Origin: Rhodospirillales bacterium
Lineage (GTDB): Bacteria; Pseudomonadota; Alphaproteobacteria; Rhodospirillales; JABHCV01
DNA: 16,403 bases
Direction: 5' to 3'
Assembly: GCA_016776705.1 (NCBI GenBank)
Contig: JADHSW010000044.1
Coordinates: 1 to 16,403 of the forward strand
Shown here piece after piece: positions 6,792-15,319 of the stretch. Positions within the stretch are counted from its first letter, which is position 1, and every line of letters begins with the position of its first letter. Under the pieces are notes generated by a model that searched no databases, had not been told where the DNA came from, and saw only the letters and a program-made list of their open reading frames with translations. The position numbers were made by a program, and so were the translations under genes.

Positions 6792-7787
6792 ATGGCTCAT
6801 CCTGCCGGTACCTCTCCCCACACCCCGGTTTTGCTCAAAGAAGTGCTTGAGGCCCTCGGCCCCACTGGTCCCCGCGACGGCGCAATTTATGTGGACGGTA
6901 CGTTTGGCGCCGGTGGTTATTCGACAGCCATACTGGAAGCCGCCGACTGCAAGGTCTTTGGCATCGACCGTGATCCCCGCGCCGTGAAAACCGGTGAAGA
7001 ACTGGCGATGCACTATCCCGGTCGGTTCAGAGTTCTGGGTGGTTGTTACGGCGACATGGTCCAGCTTCTCGCCGAAATCGGTGTCGACAAGGTAGACGGC
7101 GTCGCCCTGGATATTGGCGTCTCGTCCATGCAGATCGACGACGCCAAACGGGGCTTTTCGTTCCGCTTCGATGGTCCCCTGGACATGCGCATGGGAGTGA
7201 GTGCCGATGCCAGTGCGGCGGATGTTGTCAACACTTTGGGCGAGGAAGAACTCGCCGACATTATCTATACCTACGGCGAGGAACGCGCCTCGCGACGCAT
7301 TGCTGCCGCCATCGTCAAGGATCGTGTGGATGAACCTTTTACAACAACAACCCAACTGGCCGGATTGATCCGGCGTATCGTAAAAAAATCGAAGGATGGT
7401 ATCGATCCCGCCACTCGCACTTTTCAGGCTTTGCGCATTTACGTAAATGACGAACTGGGTGAATTGGCTCGTGGTCTTGAAGCTGCTGAGCAATTGCTTT
7501 CCCCCGGTGGTCGCCTTGCCGTCGTTTCTTTCCATTCGCTGGAAGACCGCAAGGTCAAGGAATTCCTGCTCAATCGCAGCGGCCAGGGTCCGCGCCCATC
7601 CCGACACCTCCCCGATGCCGGTGGGGCGGGGCGCGAACCCAGCTTCGCATTGATCAGGCGTGGTGTCGTCAAACCCGGACGAGACGAATGCGAAATCAAC
7701 CCACGCGCCAGATCGGCCAGGCTCAGGGCGGCGGAACGGACAAGTTCCCCGTCCTGGCCTGGCGATGCTTCTGGTCTGGCGGCTTAG
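6792..7787 (+). CDS. rsmH: 16S rRNA (cytosine(1402)-N(4))-methyltransferase RsmH
   Basis: A 331-residue cytoplasmic S-adenosylmethionine-dependent methyltransferase that modifies C1402 in the 16S rRNA P site. Visible motifs are the N-terminal HTPVLLKEVLEAL (10-22), the SAM-binding DGTFGAGGYS (35-44), GIDRDPRA, the family signature LDIGVSSMQIDDAKRGFSF followed by GPLDMRM, then RTFQALRIYVN and VVSFHSLEDRKVK near the C-terminus. ATG 6792 follows mraZ by 2 nt with GGAGAG about 8 nt upstream, inside the end of mraZ. An older name is mraW. Length and motif order are normal, and identification is secure. Confidence 0.97.
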   Translation: MAHPAGTSPHTPVLLKEVLEALGPTGPRDGAIYVDGTFGAGGYSTAILEAADCKVFGIDRDPRAVKTGEELAMHYPGRFRVLGGCYGDMVQLLAEIGVDKVDGVALDIGVSSMQIDDAKRGFSFRFDGPLDMRMGVSADASAADVVNTLGEEELADIIYTYGEERASRRIAAAIVKDRVDEPFTTTTQLAGLIRRIVKKSKDGIDPATRTFQALRIYVNDELGELARGLEAAEQLLSPGGRLAVVSFHSLEDRKVKEFLLNRSGQGPRPSRHLPDAGGAGREPSFALIRRGVVKPGRDECEINPRARSARLRAAERTSSPSWPGDASGLAA

Positions 7788-7805
7788 GAAAAGGAGGATA
7801 AGAAA

Positions 7806-8159
7806 ATGCGTCATACCACTCTTCTGTTCCTGCTTCTCGCCGGAGCCATCAGTGTTGCGTTGTTTTCGGTAAAGTATCAGGTCCAGGATCTTGAAGAAGA
7901 GCTGATCGGCCTGAACAAGTCGATTATCCAGGAACGCCAGTCCATCCATGTTTTGCAGGCGGAATGGAGCCACCTGAACAATCCGGAAAGGCTTCGTGCT
8001 TTGGCCGCCCGTCATCTGGGGATGAAGCCGGTCGTCCCCTCCCAGCTGGCAACTTTCAGGGAGGTGGAGCGTTTGGAACTTCCGTCCTTGTCTGAAAATG
8101 AGTCGTCGACGAATGGGGCAATTGCGACCGCATTGGCAGAAGGACAAAAAAGCCAATGA
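7806..8159 (+). CDS. ftsL: cell division protein FtsL
   Basis: A 117-residue bitopic inner-membrane protein: a very short cytoplasmic N-terminus, one membrane helix (about residues 4-21), then a periplasmic coiled coil (about 24-58, heptad-rich VQDLEEELIGLNKSI). The conserved NNPERLRALAARHLGMKP stretch follows. FtsL joins FtsB and FtsQ to activate the septal synthase FtsW/FtsI. Sequence conservation in the family is low, so the call rests on this architecture plus the position between rsmH and ftsI. ATG 7806 has a near-perfect AGGAGG at 8-nt spacing, the strongest binding site in the cluster. The TGA overlaps the ftsI start as ATGA. A polar, acidic tail (LSENESSTNG) is variable. Confidence 0.9.
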   Translation: MRHTTLLFLLLAGAISVALFSVKYQVQDLEEELIGLNKSIIQERQSIHVLQAEWSHLNNPERLRALAARHLGMKPVVPSQLATFREVERLELPSLSENESSTNGAIATALAEGQKSQ

Positions 8160-9934
8160 ACCGGTACGAGACCCATAACATCCCGGCCCCGTCTCTTCGT
8201 CCGCATGATATTCCCATCGATGAAGTCGTCTGCCTGGAAGGCGATAACAAACAGGCCCTGGAAACAGGTCGCAACAGGCTGCTGGTGACTGGCGTCATGT
8301 TCATGATCGCCTTTGTCGCCATCGCAGCGCGTCTTGTCGATCTGAGCGTCTTTGGGCCGGAGGGCGAGCCGCGTATCGCCCAAACAATACCGTCATCGGC
8401 TATCGCGGCCGGGCGCGCAGATATTGTTGATCGCAACGGCGTCATTCTGGCGACTTCCTTGCCGACGGCCTCGCTGTTTGCCGACCCCAAAGATGTCATG
8501 GACCCTGAAGAGGCAGCAGACAAGCTTGCCGTGGTTTTCCCCGAGATCAACCGCAATGAAATGCTGTTGAAGCTGAAATCCAACTCCCGGTTCGTGTGGA
8601 TCGCTCGCAACTTAACCCCGAAACAGCAGTACGCCGTCAATCGTCTGGGGATCCCCGGCATATCCTTCCAGCGCGGCGAACAGCGTGTTTATCCCCATGG
8701 TCGTGAAGCGGCTCATGTTTTGGGCCTGACCGATGTTGACGGCAATGGCATCGCCGGCGTTGAAAAGTATTTCGCCTCGACCCTGAACAAAGGGGAAGAG
8801 CAGTTGCAGCTTTCCATCGACCTGCGCATTCAGGCCATGCTCCGCCAGGAACTGACAACAGCGATGGCGGAGTTTCAGGCGATTGGCGCGGCAGGGACTG
8901 TGCTGGACGTTGACACTGGCGAAATTATTTCCCTGGTCTCGTTGCCTGACTTTGACCCTAACCTCCCGGATTCAATGCAAGGCACGGTCGGCTTTAACCG
9001 CGTCACCAAGGGCGTTTACGAGATGGGCTCGACCTTCAAGTTGTTCAATACGGCGATGGCCCTGGACAGTGGAACGGTCAGCATTAACGACGGCTACGAT
9101 GCGTCCGAGCCAATCAGGATATCCCGCTTTACCATCGATGATTATCACGGCAAGAACCGCTGGTTGTCAGTGTCTGAAATTCTGGTTTATTCATCCAACA
9201 TAGGATCGGCCAAGATGGCCATGGATGTGGGTTCCAAGGCGCAGAAATTTTATCTGGATCAATTGGGGCTGTTGCATCAATCGGCGGTGGAATTGCCGGA
9301 AATCGGTCAACCCCAATACCCGGACCGATGGGGCGACATTTCTACGATGACTATTTCTTACGGACACGGTGTTTCCGTCAGTCCCTTGCAATTGGCCGAT
9401 GGCGTCGTTTCGCTGGTGAATGGCGGCCTCAGGATGCCGGTCACCCTGCTTAAGCATCGCGGTCCGTCAAGGCCCGCAGGCACCCGCGTAATTTCCGAGC
9501 AAACGTCAAAACAGATGCGCGGCCTGATGCGCCTTGTTGTGACTGAAGGATCGGGCAAAAAAGCCGCAGCCAATGGATACTTTGTTGGTGGAAAAACAGG
9601 CACGGCGGAAAAGCAGGTTAATGGCCGCTATGAAAAAAAATCCCTGATTTCGTCATTCGTTGGCGCTTTCCCGATCGACAAACCGCGCTTTGTCATTATG
9701 GCCATGCTGGATGAGCCTAAAGGGACCAAGGAAACATTCAACTCCGCCACTGGTGGATGGGTTGCGGCGCCCGTCGTCAGCCGGATGGTTAGCCAGATCG
9801 GTCCACTTTTGGGAATTTTACCCCGCGAAGGTGACCTTCCCGGCAACTTTGAAATGAAAACTGGAAAACCCCGTTTGGCGTCACTGGGGTTCGCTCCGAC
9901 GACCGCCGGGGGTCGGCAATTTGCGTCTTTCTGA
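8156..9934 (+). CDS. ftsI: FtsI / PBP3, septal peptidoglycan transpeptidase
   Basis: A 592-residue class B penicillin-binding protein that crosslinks septal peptidoglycan as partner of FtsW. It has a cytoplasmic tail, one membrane helix (about 42-58), a dimerisation/pedestal region starting GRADIVDRNGVILA, and a C-terminal transpeptidase domain. The three active-site motifs are intact: S292TFK (nucleophile Ser292), S346SN and K480TGT. The start ATG overlaps the ftsL stop by 4 nt, with AAGGA upstream in ftsL. Its stop lies inside the start of murE (14-nt overlap). Size and motif spacing are normal; beta-lactams would be expected to acylate Ser292. Confidence 0.97.
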   Translation: MNRYETHNIPAPSLRPHDIPIDEVVCLEGDNKQALETGRNRLLVTGVMFMIAFVAIAARLVDLSVFGPEGEPRIAQTIPSSAIAAGRADIVDRNGVILATSLPTASLFADPKDVMDPEEAADKLAVVFPEINRNEMLLKLKSNSRFVWIARNLTPKQQYAVNRLGIPGISFQRGEQRVYPHGREAAHVLGLTDVDGNGIAGVEKYFASTLNKGEEQLQLSIDLRIQAMLRQELTTAMAEFQAIGAAGTVLDVDTGEIISLVSLPDFDPNLPDSMQGTVGFNRVTKGVYEMGSTFKLFNTAMALDSGTVSINDGYDASEPIRISRFTIDDYHGKNRWLSVSEILVYSSNIGSAKMAMDVGSKAQKFYLDQLGLLHQSAVELPEIGQPQYPDRWGDISTMTISYGHGVSVSPLQLADGVVSLVNGGLRMPVTLLKHRGPSRPAGTRVISEQTSKQMRGLMRLVVTEGSGKKAAANGYFVGGKTGTAEKQVNGRYEKKSLISSFVGAFPIDKPRFVIMAMLDEPKGTKETFNSATGGWVAAPVVSRMVSQIGPLLGILPREGDLPGNFEMKTGKPRLASLGFAPTTAGGRQFASF

Positions 9935-11372
9935 TTTACTGGATGGAGATTTAAACCAAGTGTTTAACGCCACGGCAATTAAAGAAACCGAGATTACCGG
10001 TGTGAGCTGCGATTCGCGCAAGGTAGGCCCCGGATTTCTTTTTGCCGCTATCCCGGGCGCCAACGAAGATGGCAACGCCTTCATTAATGACGCCATTAAA
10101 AAGGGCGCGAGCGCGATCCTGGCACAGAGCGGAACCGTCAGTGAGGAAGCGCCGGCACTTGTAATGTCGGATAACCCGCGTCGCAGTTACGCGCTGATGG
10201 CATCCCGGTTCTTCGCCAACCAGCCCGCCAGAATTGCCGCCGTCACAGGCACCAACGGCAAAACCTCTGTCGCATCCTTCGCTCGTCAGATATGGACCCG
10301 GCTTGGTAGCAAGGCCGCCAGCATGGGGACGCTTGGAATAACCGCTCCCGGATTTGAAATCACCGACGGACTGACCACGCCGGACCCCTCCGACCTGCAT
10401 CAAAATCTGGCAGAATTGAGTAACCGCAGTGTCGAGAAACTGGCTATGGAGGCTTCGTCCCATGGCTTGTCGCAATATCGTCTGGATGGCGTCAACGTAT
10501 CCATAGCCGCCTTTACCAATTTGAGCCGCGATCATCTGGACTATCATGGTTCCATGGGAGATTACCTGGACGCCAAACTGCGCTTGTTCAGAGAGATTTT
10601 GGCCGTAGATGGCGTTGCAATACTGAATGCGGATGACGATTCTTATTCAGCCCTAAGGGCGGTGACCCATTGTCGGACAATGAGCTATGGGCGAAAAGGT
10701 GAAGACATTCGCCTGGATCTTCTGGAAGCTTTCGAGGGAGGTCAACATCTTGCCCTAACGGTAATGGACCGCTCCTATAACATCACCCTGCCATTGTCTG
10801 GCGCATTTCAGGCTGAAAATGCCTTGTGCGCGTTGGGTATTGTCCTTGCCGATGGCGCAGATGTCGATGAAGCCGTTAAAGCGTTGGAGATGCTTGAGGG
10901 CGTTCCGGGTCGCCTGCAGCATGTAGCGAATTGCGCCAACGGGGCGGCGATCTATGTTGATTATGCTCACACACCTGATGCCCTGAGCAATGTCCTCAAG
11001 GCCATGCGTCCCCATGCCACCGGCAATCTGAATGTGGTCTTTGGATGTGGGGGCGACAGGGATGCAGGCAAGCGCCCGGAAATGGGTAAGATCGCCTGCA
11101 CATTGACTGACAATGTAATCGTTACAGACGACAATCCCCGTGGTGAGGATGCAGCCGAAATCCGCGCTCAGGTTCTTGCTGGTTGCCCAACCGCACGGGA
11201 AGTTGGTGATCGTGCAACAGCCATCGAGCAGGCCGTTACTGACCTGCGAAAAGGGGATGTGCTGATCGTCGCCGGTAAGGGTCACGAAACCGGACAGATC
11301 ATCAAGGATGAGATTCGACACTTCGACGATGCCGAAGAAATTCTCCGCGCCATCCGGGAGACCGGATCATGA
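9921..11372 (+). CDS. murE: MurE, UDP-MurNAc-L-Ala-D-Glu:meso-diaminopimelate ligase
   Basis: A 483-residue cytoplasmic ATP-dependent Mur ligase adding the third stem-peptide residue. Domain 1 has GVSCDSRKVGPGFLFAAIPG. Domain 2 has the ATP loop TGTNGKTS (109-116) with LTTPDP and MEASSHGL (the latter carrying the carbamylated-lysine-domain neighbours). Domain 3 contains FGCGGDRDAGKRP and the DNPR motif at 404-407, which in the family marks meso-diaminopimelate specificity, as expected for a Gram-negative. The start is TTG 9921: it gives MRLSDLL, the usual family N-terminus, has GGGGGT upstream, and lies within the last codons of ftsI, implying translational coupling. The next in-frame start-like codon (GTG 9960) would remove conserved residues. 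The stop overlaps murF as ATGA. Confidence 0.95.
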   Translation: MRLSDLLDGDLNQVFNATAIKETEITGVSCDSRKVGPGFLFAAIPGANEDGNAFINDAIKKGASAILAQSGTVSEEAPALVMSDNPRRSYALMASRFFANQPARIAAVTGTNGKTSVASFARQIWTRLGSKAASMGTLGITAPGFEITDGLTTPDPSDLHQNLAELSNRSVEKLAMEASSHGLSQYRLDGVNVSIAAFTNLSRDHLDYHGSMGDYLDAKLRLFREILAVDGVAILNADDDSYSALRAVTHCRTMSYGRKGEDIRLDLLEAFEGGQHLALTVMDRSYNITLPLSGAFQAENALCALGIVLADGADVDEAVKALEMLEGVPGRLQHVANCANGAAIYVDYAHTPDALSNVLKAMRPHATGNLNVVFGCGGDRDAGKRPEMGKIACTLTDNVIVTDDNPRGEDAAEIRAQVLAGCPTAREVGDRATAIEQAVTDLRKGDVLIVAGKGHETGQIIKDEIRHFDDAEEILRAIRETGS

Positions 11373-12805
11373 TGTCAGCCAATCAGATTTTGTGGACATC
11401 AAAGGAAGCCGCATTGGCGAGCGGTGGGGTTTCTATCAACGACTGGAGTGCGACGGGCGTTTCCATTGATACCCGTACGCTCATGCAAGGCGATCTTTTC
11501 GTCGCCCTGCATGGCCCTAATTTTGACGGAAATGACTTTGTTGCTGATGCTCTCGCCAAAGGAGCCGCAGCCGCCATTGTTGATAGGACTGTCAGCGATG
11601 AAGCCTTCAAGCTGAAAGTCGATGACACCATGATGGCGCTGAGGGCATTGGCGCGTGCCTCGCGCGAAAGGTCCCTGGCCACCATCATCGCGGTAACCGG
11701 CAGCGTCGGAAAAACCGGATCGAAAGAAGCCCTGAAATTTGTTCTCTCTCATCAGGGTAAGACATCGGCCAGCGAAGGAAGCCTGAATAATCATTGGGGC
11801 GTGCCCTTAAGCCTATCAAGAATGCACAGGGATTCAGCCTACGGAATTTTCGAGTTGGGCATGAACCATCCTGGCGAGATTAATCCCCTTTCCCGAATGG
11901 TGCGCCCGCACGTCGCCCTGATCACGACTGTTGAAGCCGTGCACAGCGAATTTTTTGAAACAGACGAGGCGATTGCCGATGCCAAGGCAGAGATTTTTGC
12001 CGGTCTGGAGCCGGGTGGAGCGGCTGTTCTCAATCGAGATAACAGGCATTTCCATCGTCTCGCCTCCGCCGCTCAGGCAAAAAACGTCAAGCGCATAATC
12101 AGCTTCGGAACCTGGGATGAAGCGGATTTCAGGTTGCTGAATGCGATACCTGAAAAGGGTGGAACGGTGATACAGGCTGACCTTGGCGGATCACAGATCA
12201 CTTTCCGACTAGCCATTCCAGGCGAACACTGGATTGTCAATTCTCTAGGGGTGCTGGCAGTAGTCGCTGCTGCCGGGGGGAATGTCGCAGAAGCCGCAGA
12301 GGCTCTTGGCGAATTTCAAGCACCAAAAGGACGCGGCCAATTCCATCTTGTTCATGCCCGCGGCGGGGACATTACCCTGATCGATGAAAGCTATAATGCC
12401 AGCCCCGTATCCATGCGCGCCGCGATTGGCATTTTGGCCCAAACCAAGCCGGAAAGCGGCGGCAGGCGAATTGCCGTCCTCGGGGACATGCTTGAACTGG
12501 GCGGCAACGCATCTGAACTTCACGCCGGTTTGGCCGATGTGCTGGTGAGCGAGGGCATCGATCTTGTTTATACGGCGGGGCGAAAAATGTTGCATTTGAC
12601 GGAGGCTCTTGTTCCCGCCATGCGCGGCGGCCACGCCATAAACTCCCAACTGCTGGCACCGATGGTTCTTGAAACCGCCGCACCCGGCGATGTGGTCATG
12701 GTCAAGGGATCGGCGGGCAGCAAAATGGGATTCATCGTCGATAGCCTGCTTGGACTCGACGAGAATGAGAATGGCAGTCCGAAACGTGTGGTTAACGGGG
12801 ATTAG
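11369..12805 (+). CDS. murF: MurF, UDP-MurNAc-tripeptide:D-alanyl-D-alanine ligase
   Basis: A 478-residue cytoplasmic Mur ligase that attaches D-Ala-D-Ala to complete the UDP-MurNAc-pentapeptide. The N-terminal domain has GVSIDTRTLMQGDLFVALHG. The ATP loop TGSVGKTG (110-117) has the MurF-type serine variant rather than TGTNGKT. SLNNHWGVPLSL and ELGMNHPGEI are family-specific, and IDESYNASPVSMRAAI plus AVLGDMLELG identify the C-terminal half. The two tandem ATG codons at 11369 and 11372 make the exact start ambiguous by one codon; the first overlaps murE TGA. Its stop is 8 nt before mraY. Confidence 0.95.
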   Translation: MMSANQILWTSKEAALASGGVSINDWSATGVSIDTRTLMQGDLFVALHGPNFDGNDFVADALAKGAAAAIVDRTVSDEAFKLKVDDTMMALRALARASRERSLATIIAVTGSVGKTGSKEALKFVLSHQGKTSASEGSLNNHWGVPLSLSRMHRDSAYGIFELGMNHPGEINPLSRMVRPHVALITTVEAVHSEFFETDEAIADAKAEIFAGLEPGGAAVLNRDNRHFHRLASAAQAKNVKRIISFGTWDEADFRLLNAIPEKGGTVIQADLGGSQITFRLAIPGEHWIVNSLGVLAVVAAAGGNVAEAAEALGEFQAPKGRGQFHLVHARGGDITLIDESYNASPVSMRAAIGILAQTKPESGGRRIAVLGDMLELGGNASELHAGLADVLVSEGIDLVYTAGRKMLHLTEALVPAMRGGHAINSQLLAPMVLETAAPGDVVMVKGSAGSKMGFIVDSLLGLDENENGSPKRVVNGD

Positions 12806-12813
12806 GGGGTAGC

Positions 12814-13902
12814 ATGCTTTATCATATTCTATTCCCCATGGCCGATCAGTTCGCCATCCTGAACGTCTTCAGGTATCTGACGTTCCGCACCGGCGGCGCC
12901 ATGATCACCGCCCTGATTATCAGCTTTCTTGTCGGCCCGATCTTGATCGACACTCTTCGTTCGCAACAAAGGGGCGGACAACCGATCAGGAATGATGGAC
13001 CGGAAGGACACCTTTTGACCAAGCAGGGAACGCCGACCATGGGTGGCTTTATGATCCTGCTGGCGCTTGGACTCGCCACCCTGCTTTGGGCGGATTTGAG
13101 CAACGGTTACATCTGGGCCGCCATGGGGGTAACGATGGCTTACGGAACCATCGGCTTCATGGATGATTATCTGAAAGTATTGAAGCGCGACAGCAAGGGC
13201 TTGTCGGGCCGGGTGAAGCTTGTTTTGCAAGCGGTGATCGCCGCCGCAGCAACCATGTGGATCATGAATTTGCTGCCGGGCGAACTGGCGACGACCCTGG
13301 CCGTGCCGTTCTTTAAAAATATCCTTATCGATCTTGGAAACTGGTTCCTGCTTTTAGCCATCGTTGTCATGGTCGGAGCGTCGAACGCGGTTAATCTGAC
13401 CGATGGACTGGATGGTCTTGCGATTGGGCCGGTGATGATCGCTGCTGCCGTTTTTGCGCTCATTGCCTATTTGATTGGTCATGTTGGATTTTCTTCTTAC
13501 CTGCAACTGCATCATGTTCCTGGCACGGGGGAATTATCTGTTTTCTGTGGCGCGTTGATTGGCGGCGGGCTTGGGTTTCTGTGGTTCAATGCGCCACCGG
13601 CAAAAGTATTCATGGGGGATACCGGGTCGCTTGCACTGGGCGGGGCTCTTGGTGTCATCAGCGTCATTACCAAGCACGAATTGGTGCTGGCTATCGTCGG
13701 CGGTTTGTTCGTTCTGGAAACTGTTTCCGTCATCGTTCAAGTGGCATCCTTCAAGCTGACCGGAAAACGCATTTTCGCCATGGCGCCCTTGCACCATCAC
13801 TTCGAAAAGAAGGGATGGGCCGAACCCACGATCGTTATCCGATTCTGGATCATCGCCCTGATACTGGCGCTGATCGGTCTTTCAACGTTGAAGCTCAGGT
13901 AA
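12814..13902 (+). CDS. mraY: MraY, phospho-MurNAc-pentapeptide translocase
   Basis: A 362-residue polytopic inner-membrane enzyme (about ten hydrophobic helices) that transfers phospho-MurNAc-pentapeptide to undecaprenyl phosphate, making lipid I. Catalytic landmarks are all present: the aspartate pair D117-D118 in GFMDDYLKVLK, NLTDGLDGLA from 194, MGDTGSLALGG from 267 (catalytic Asp269) and the HHH motif at 327-329 in APLHHHFEKKGW. The conserved cytoplasmic loop QGTPTMGG is near residue 70. ATG 12814 has GGGGGT directly upstream in the 8-nt gap after murF. Length is normal for the family. Confidence 0.97.
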   Translation: MLYHILFPMADQFAILNVFRYLTFRTGGAMITALIISFLVGPILIDTLRSQQRGGQPIRNDGPEGHLLTKQGTPTMGGFMILLALGLATLLWADLSNGYIWAAMGVTMAYGTIGFMDDYLKVLKRDSKGLSGRVKLVLQAVIAAAATMWIMNLLPGELATTLAVPFFKNILIDLGNWFLLLAIVVMVGASNAVNLTDGLDGLAIGPVMIAAAVFALIAYLIGHVGFSSYLQLHHVPGTGELSVFCGALIGGGLGFLWFNAPPAKVFMGDTGSLALGGALGVISVITKHELVLAIVGGLFVLETVSVIVQVASFKLTGKRIFAMAPLHHHFEKKGWAEPTIVIRFWIIALILALIGLSTLKLR

Positions 13903-13918
13903 GAGGAGGGAATATTTC

Positions 13919-15319
13919 ATGATCTGTATTCCTTCCTTCGCGGGCAAAACCATCGCCGTTTTTGGTTTGGGTCGTTCTGGCATTTCAAGCGTTGTAGCCC
14001 TGAAGAGAAGCGGGGCTAATGTGCTTGTCTGGGACGACACTGAAAAAGGTCGGGAAAGCGCTCGCGCCATCGGGATTGAGCCGGTGGACCTATATGCCAG
14101 CCCGTGGGAAAAAATCGACGCTTTGATTTTATCACCGGGCATTCCGCTTGATTTTCCAACCCCGCATCCGGTCGCCCAACTGGCCCGAAATGCCGGGGTC
14201 GACATTTTTGGCGACATTGAATTATTGGCTCGCAGTGAATATACCGCCAAGGTCATCGGCATTACCGGCACCAATGGAAAATCGACGACAACGGCGCTCG
14301 TCGGCCACCTTCTTTCCTTCGCCGGACACCCGGTTGAAGTTGGTGGCAATCTTGGTGTGCCAGTGCTTGATCTTGAATCTTTGCAGGCCGATGGCGCTTA
14401 CGTGCTGGAGATGTCTTCCTATCAGCTGGAACTGACACGCTCCCTGATCGTTGATGTCGCCTTGCTGTTGAACATCAGCCCCGATCATCTGGACCGTCAT
14501 GGCGGCATGGATGGATACATCGCCGCCAAGACGAAAATTTTTGCCGGGCAAAGCGGATCGCAAACGGCCATAGTTGGCGTCGATGATGAACATAGTCAAA
14601 AAATTTATGAAGAACTCAAGGCTTCCACCAACGCCAATGTGATAATTATATCAGGAGAAAAAGTTGTACCCGGTGGTATCTATGTTGACGGCGGCGTCCT
14701 TTATGATGATAGCCAGGATGGAGCAGCCGAGGCCGTTCTCAGACTGAACGACCTGCCCACATTGCCCGGTGTCCACAATGCCCAGAATGCAGCAGCGGCT
14801 TATGGAGTCGCGCGTGCTCTGGGGTTGGATGCAAAGGTTATTGCTTCTGGCATGCGGACATTTCCCGGACTTGCTCATCGCCAGGAATTGCTCGCTGTTA
14901 TTGATGGCGTCTCTTATATCAACGACAGCAAGGCGACCAACGGCGAAGCCGCAGCCCGTGCCCTGGCATGTTACGGGAATGTCTACTGGATCGCCGGGGG
15001 CCGACCTAAGGAAGGCGGCATTGACGCCGCTAGGCCTTATCTGGATCGGGTCCGTCATGCCTACTTGATCGGTGAAGCGGCAAATGATTTTGCCGGTATT
15101 CTGAAAACCCGAGTACCCGTCACCCTGTCCGGCGATTTATCCAATGCCGTCGGGGAGGCACGCGAGAATGCGCTCAGTGAGACGGGTGATGGGGCCGTCG
15201 TGCTTCTGTCGCCCGCCTGCGCCTCATTTGACCAGTTCGATAATTTCGAAAGCCGTGGAAACGCCTTCCGCGATCTTGTTGAGGCCCTTCCGGGTGTGCG
15301 CAGGAATGTCGGCACATGA
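13919..15319 (+). CDS. murD: MurD, UDP-MurNAc-L-alanine:D-glutamate ligase
   Basis: A 466-residue cytoplasmic Mur ligase adding D-Glu as the second stem residue. The N-terminal Rossmann-like domain starts KTIAVFGLGRSGISS. The ATP loop is TGTNGKSTT (116-124), followed by EMSSYQLE, NISPDHLDRHG, and in the C-terminal domain NDSKATNGEAAARAL and WIAGGRPKEGG. LLSPACASFDQFDNFESRG near the end is a strong MurD signature. ATG 13919 has GAGGAGGG about 7 nt upstream. The TGA overlaps the ftsW start as ATGA. The order MraY-MurD-FtsW is the standard dcw arrangement. Confidence 0.97.
   Translation: MICIPSFAGKTIAVFGLGRSGISSVVALKRSGANVLVWDDTEKGRESARAIGIEPVDLYASPWEKIDALILSPGIPLDFPTPHPVAQLARNAGVDIFGDIELLARSEYTAKVIGITGTNGKSTTTALVGHLLSFAGHPVEVGGNLGVPVLDLESLQADGAYVLEMSSYQLELTRSLIVDVALLLNISPDHLDRHGGMDGYIAAKTKIFAGQSGSQTAIVGVDDEHSQKIYEELKASTNANVIIISGEKVVPGGIYVDGGVLYDDSQDGAAEAVLRLNDLPTLPGVHNAQNAAAAYGVARALGLDAKVIASGMRTFPGLAHRQELLAVIDGVSYINDSKATNGEAAARALACYGNVYWIAGGRPKEGGIDAARPYLDRVRHAYLIGEAANDFAGILKTRVPVTLSGDLSNAVGEARENALSETGDGAVVLLSPACASFDQFDNFESRGNAFRDLVEALPGVRRNVGT

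Noticed and set aside
6765..8156. 463-codon open frame on the minus strand
   Set aside because: It is antisense to rsmH and ftsL, both of which have unmistakable motifs. It is a side effect of codon bias.
11690..11720. Degenerate ATP loop in MurF (TGSVGKTG)
   Set aside because: MurF normally carries a GSxGKT form rather than the GTNGKT of MurD and MurE, so this is not a defect.
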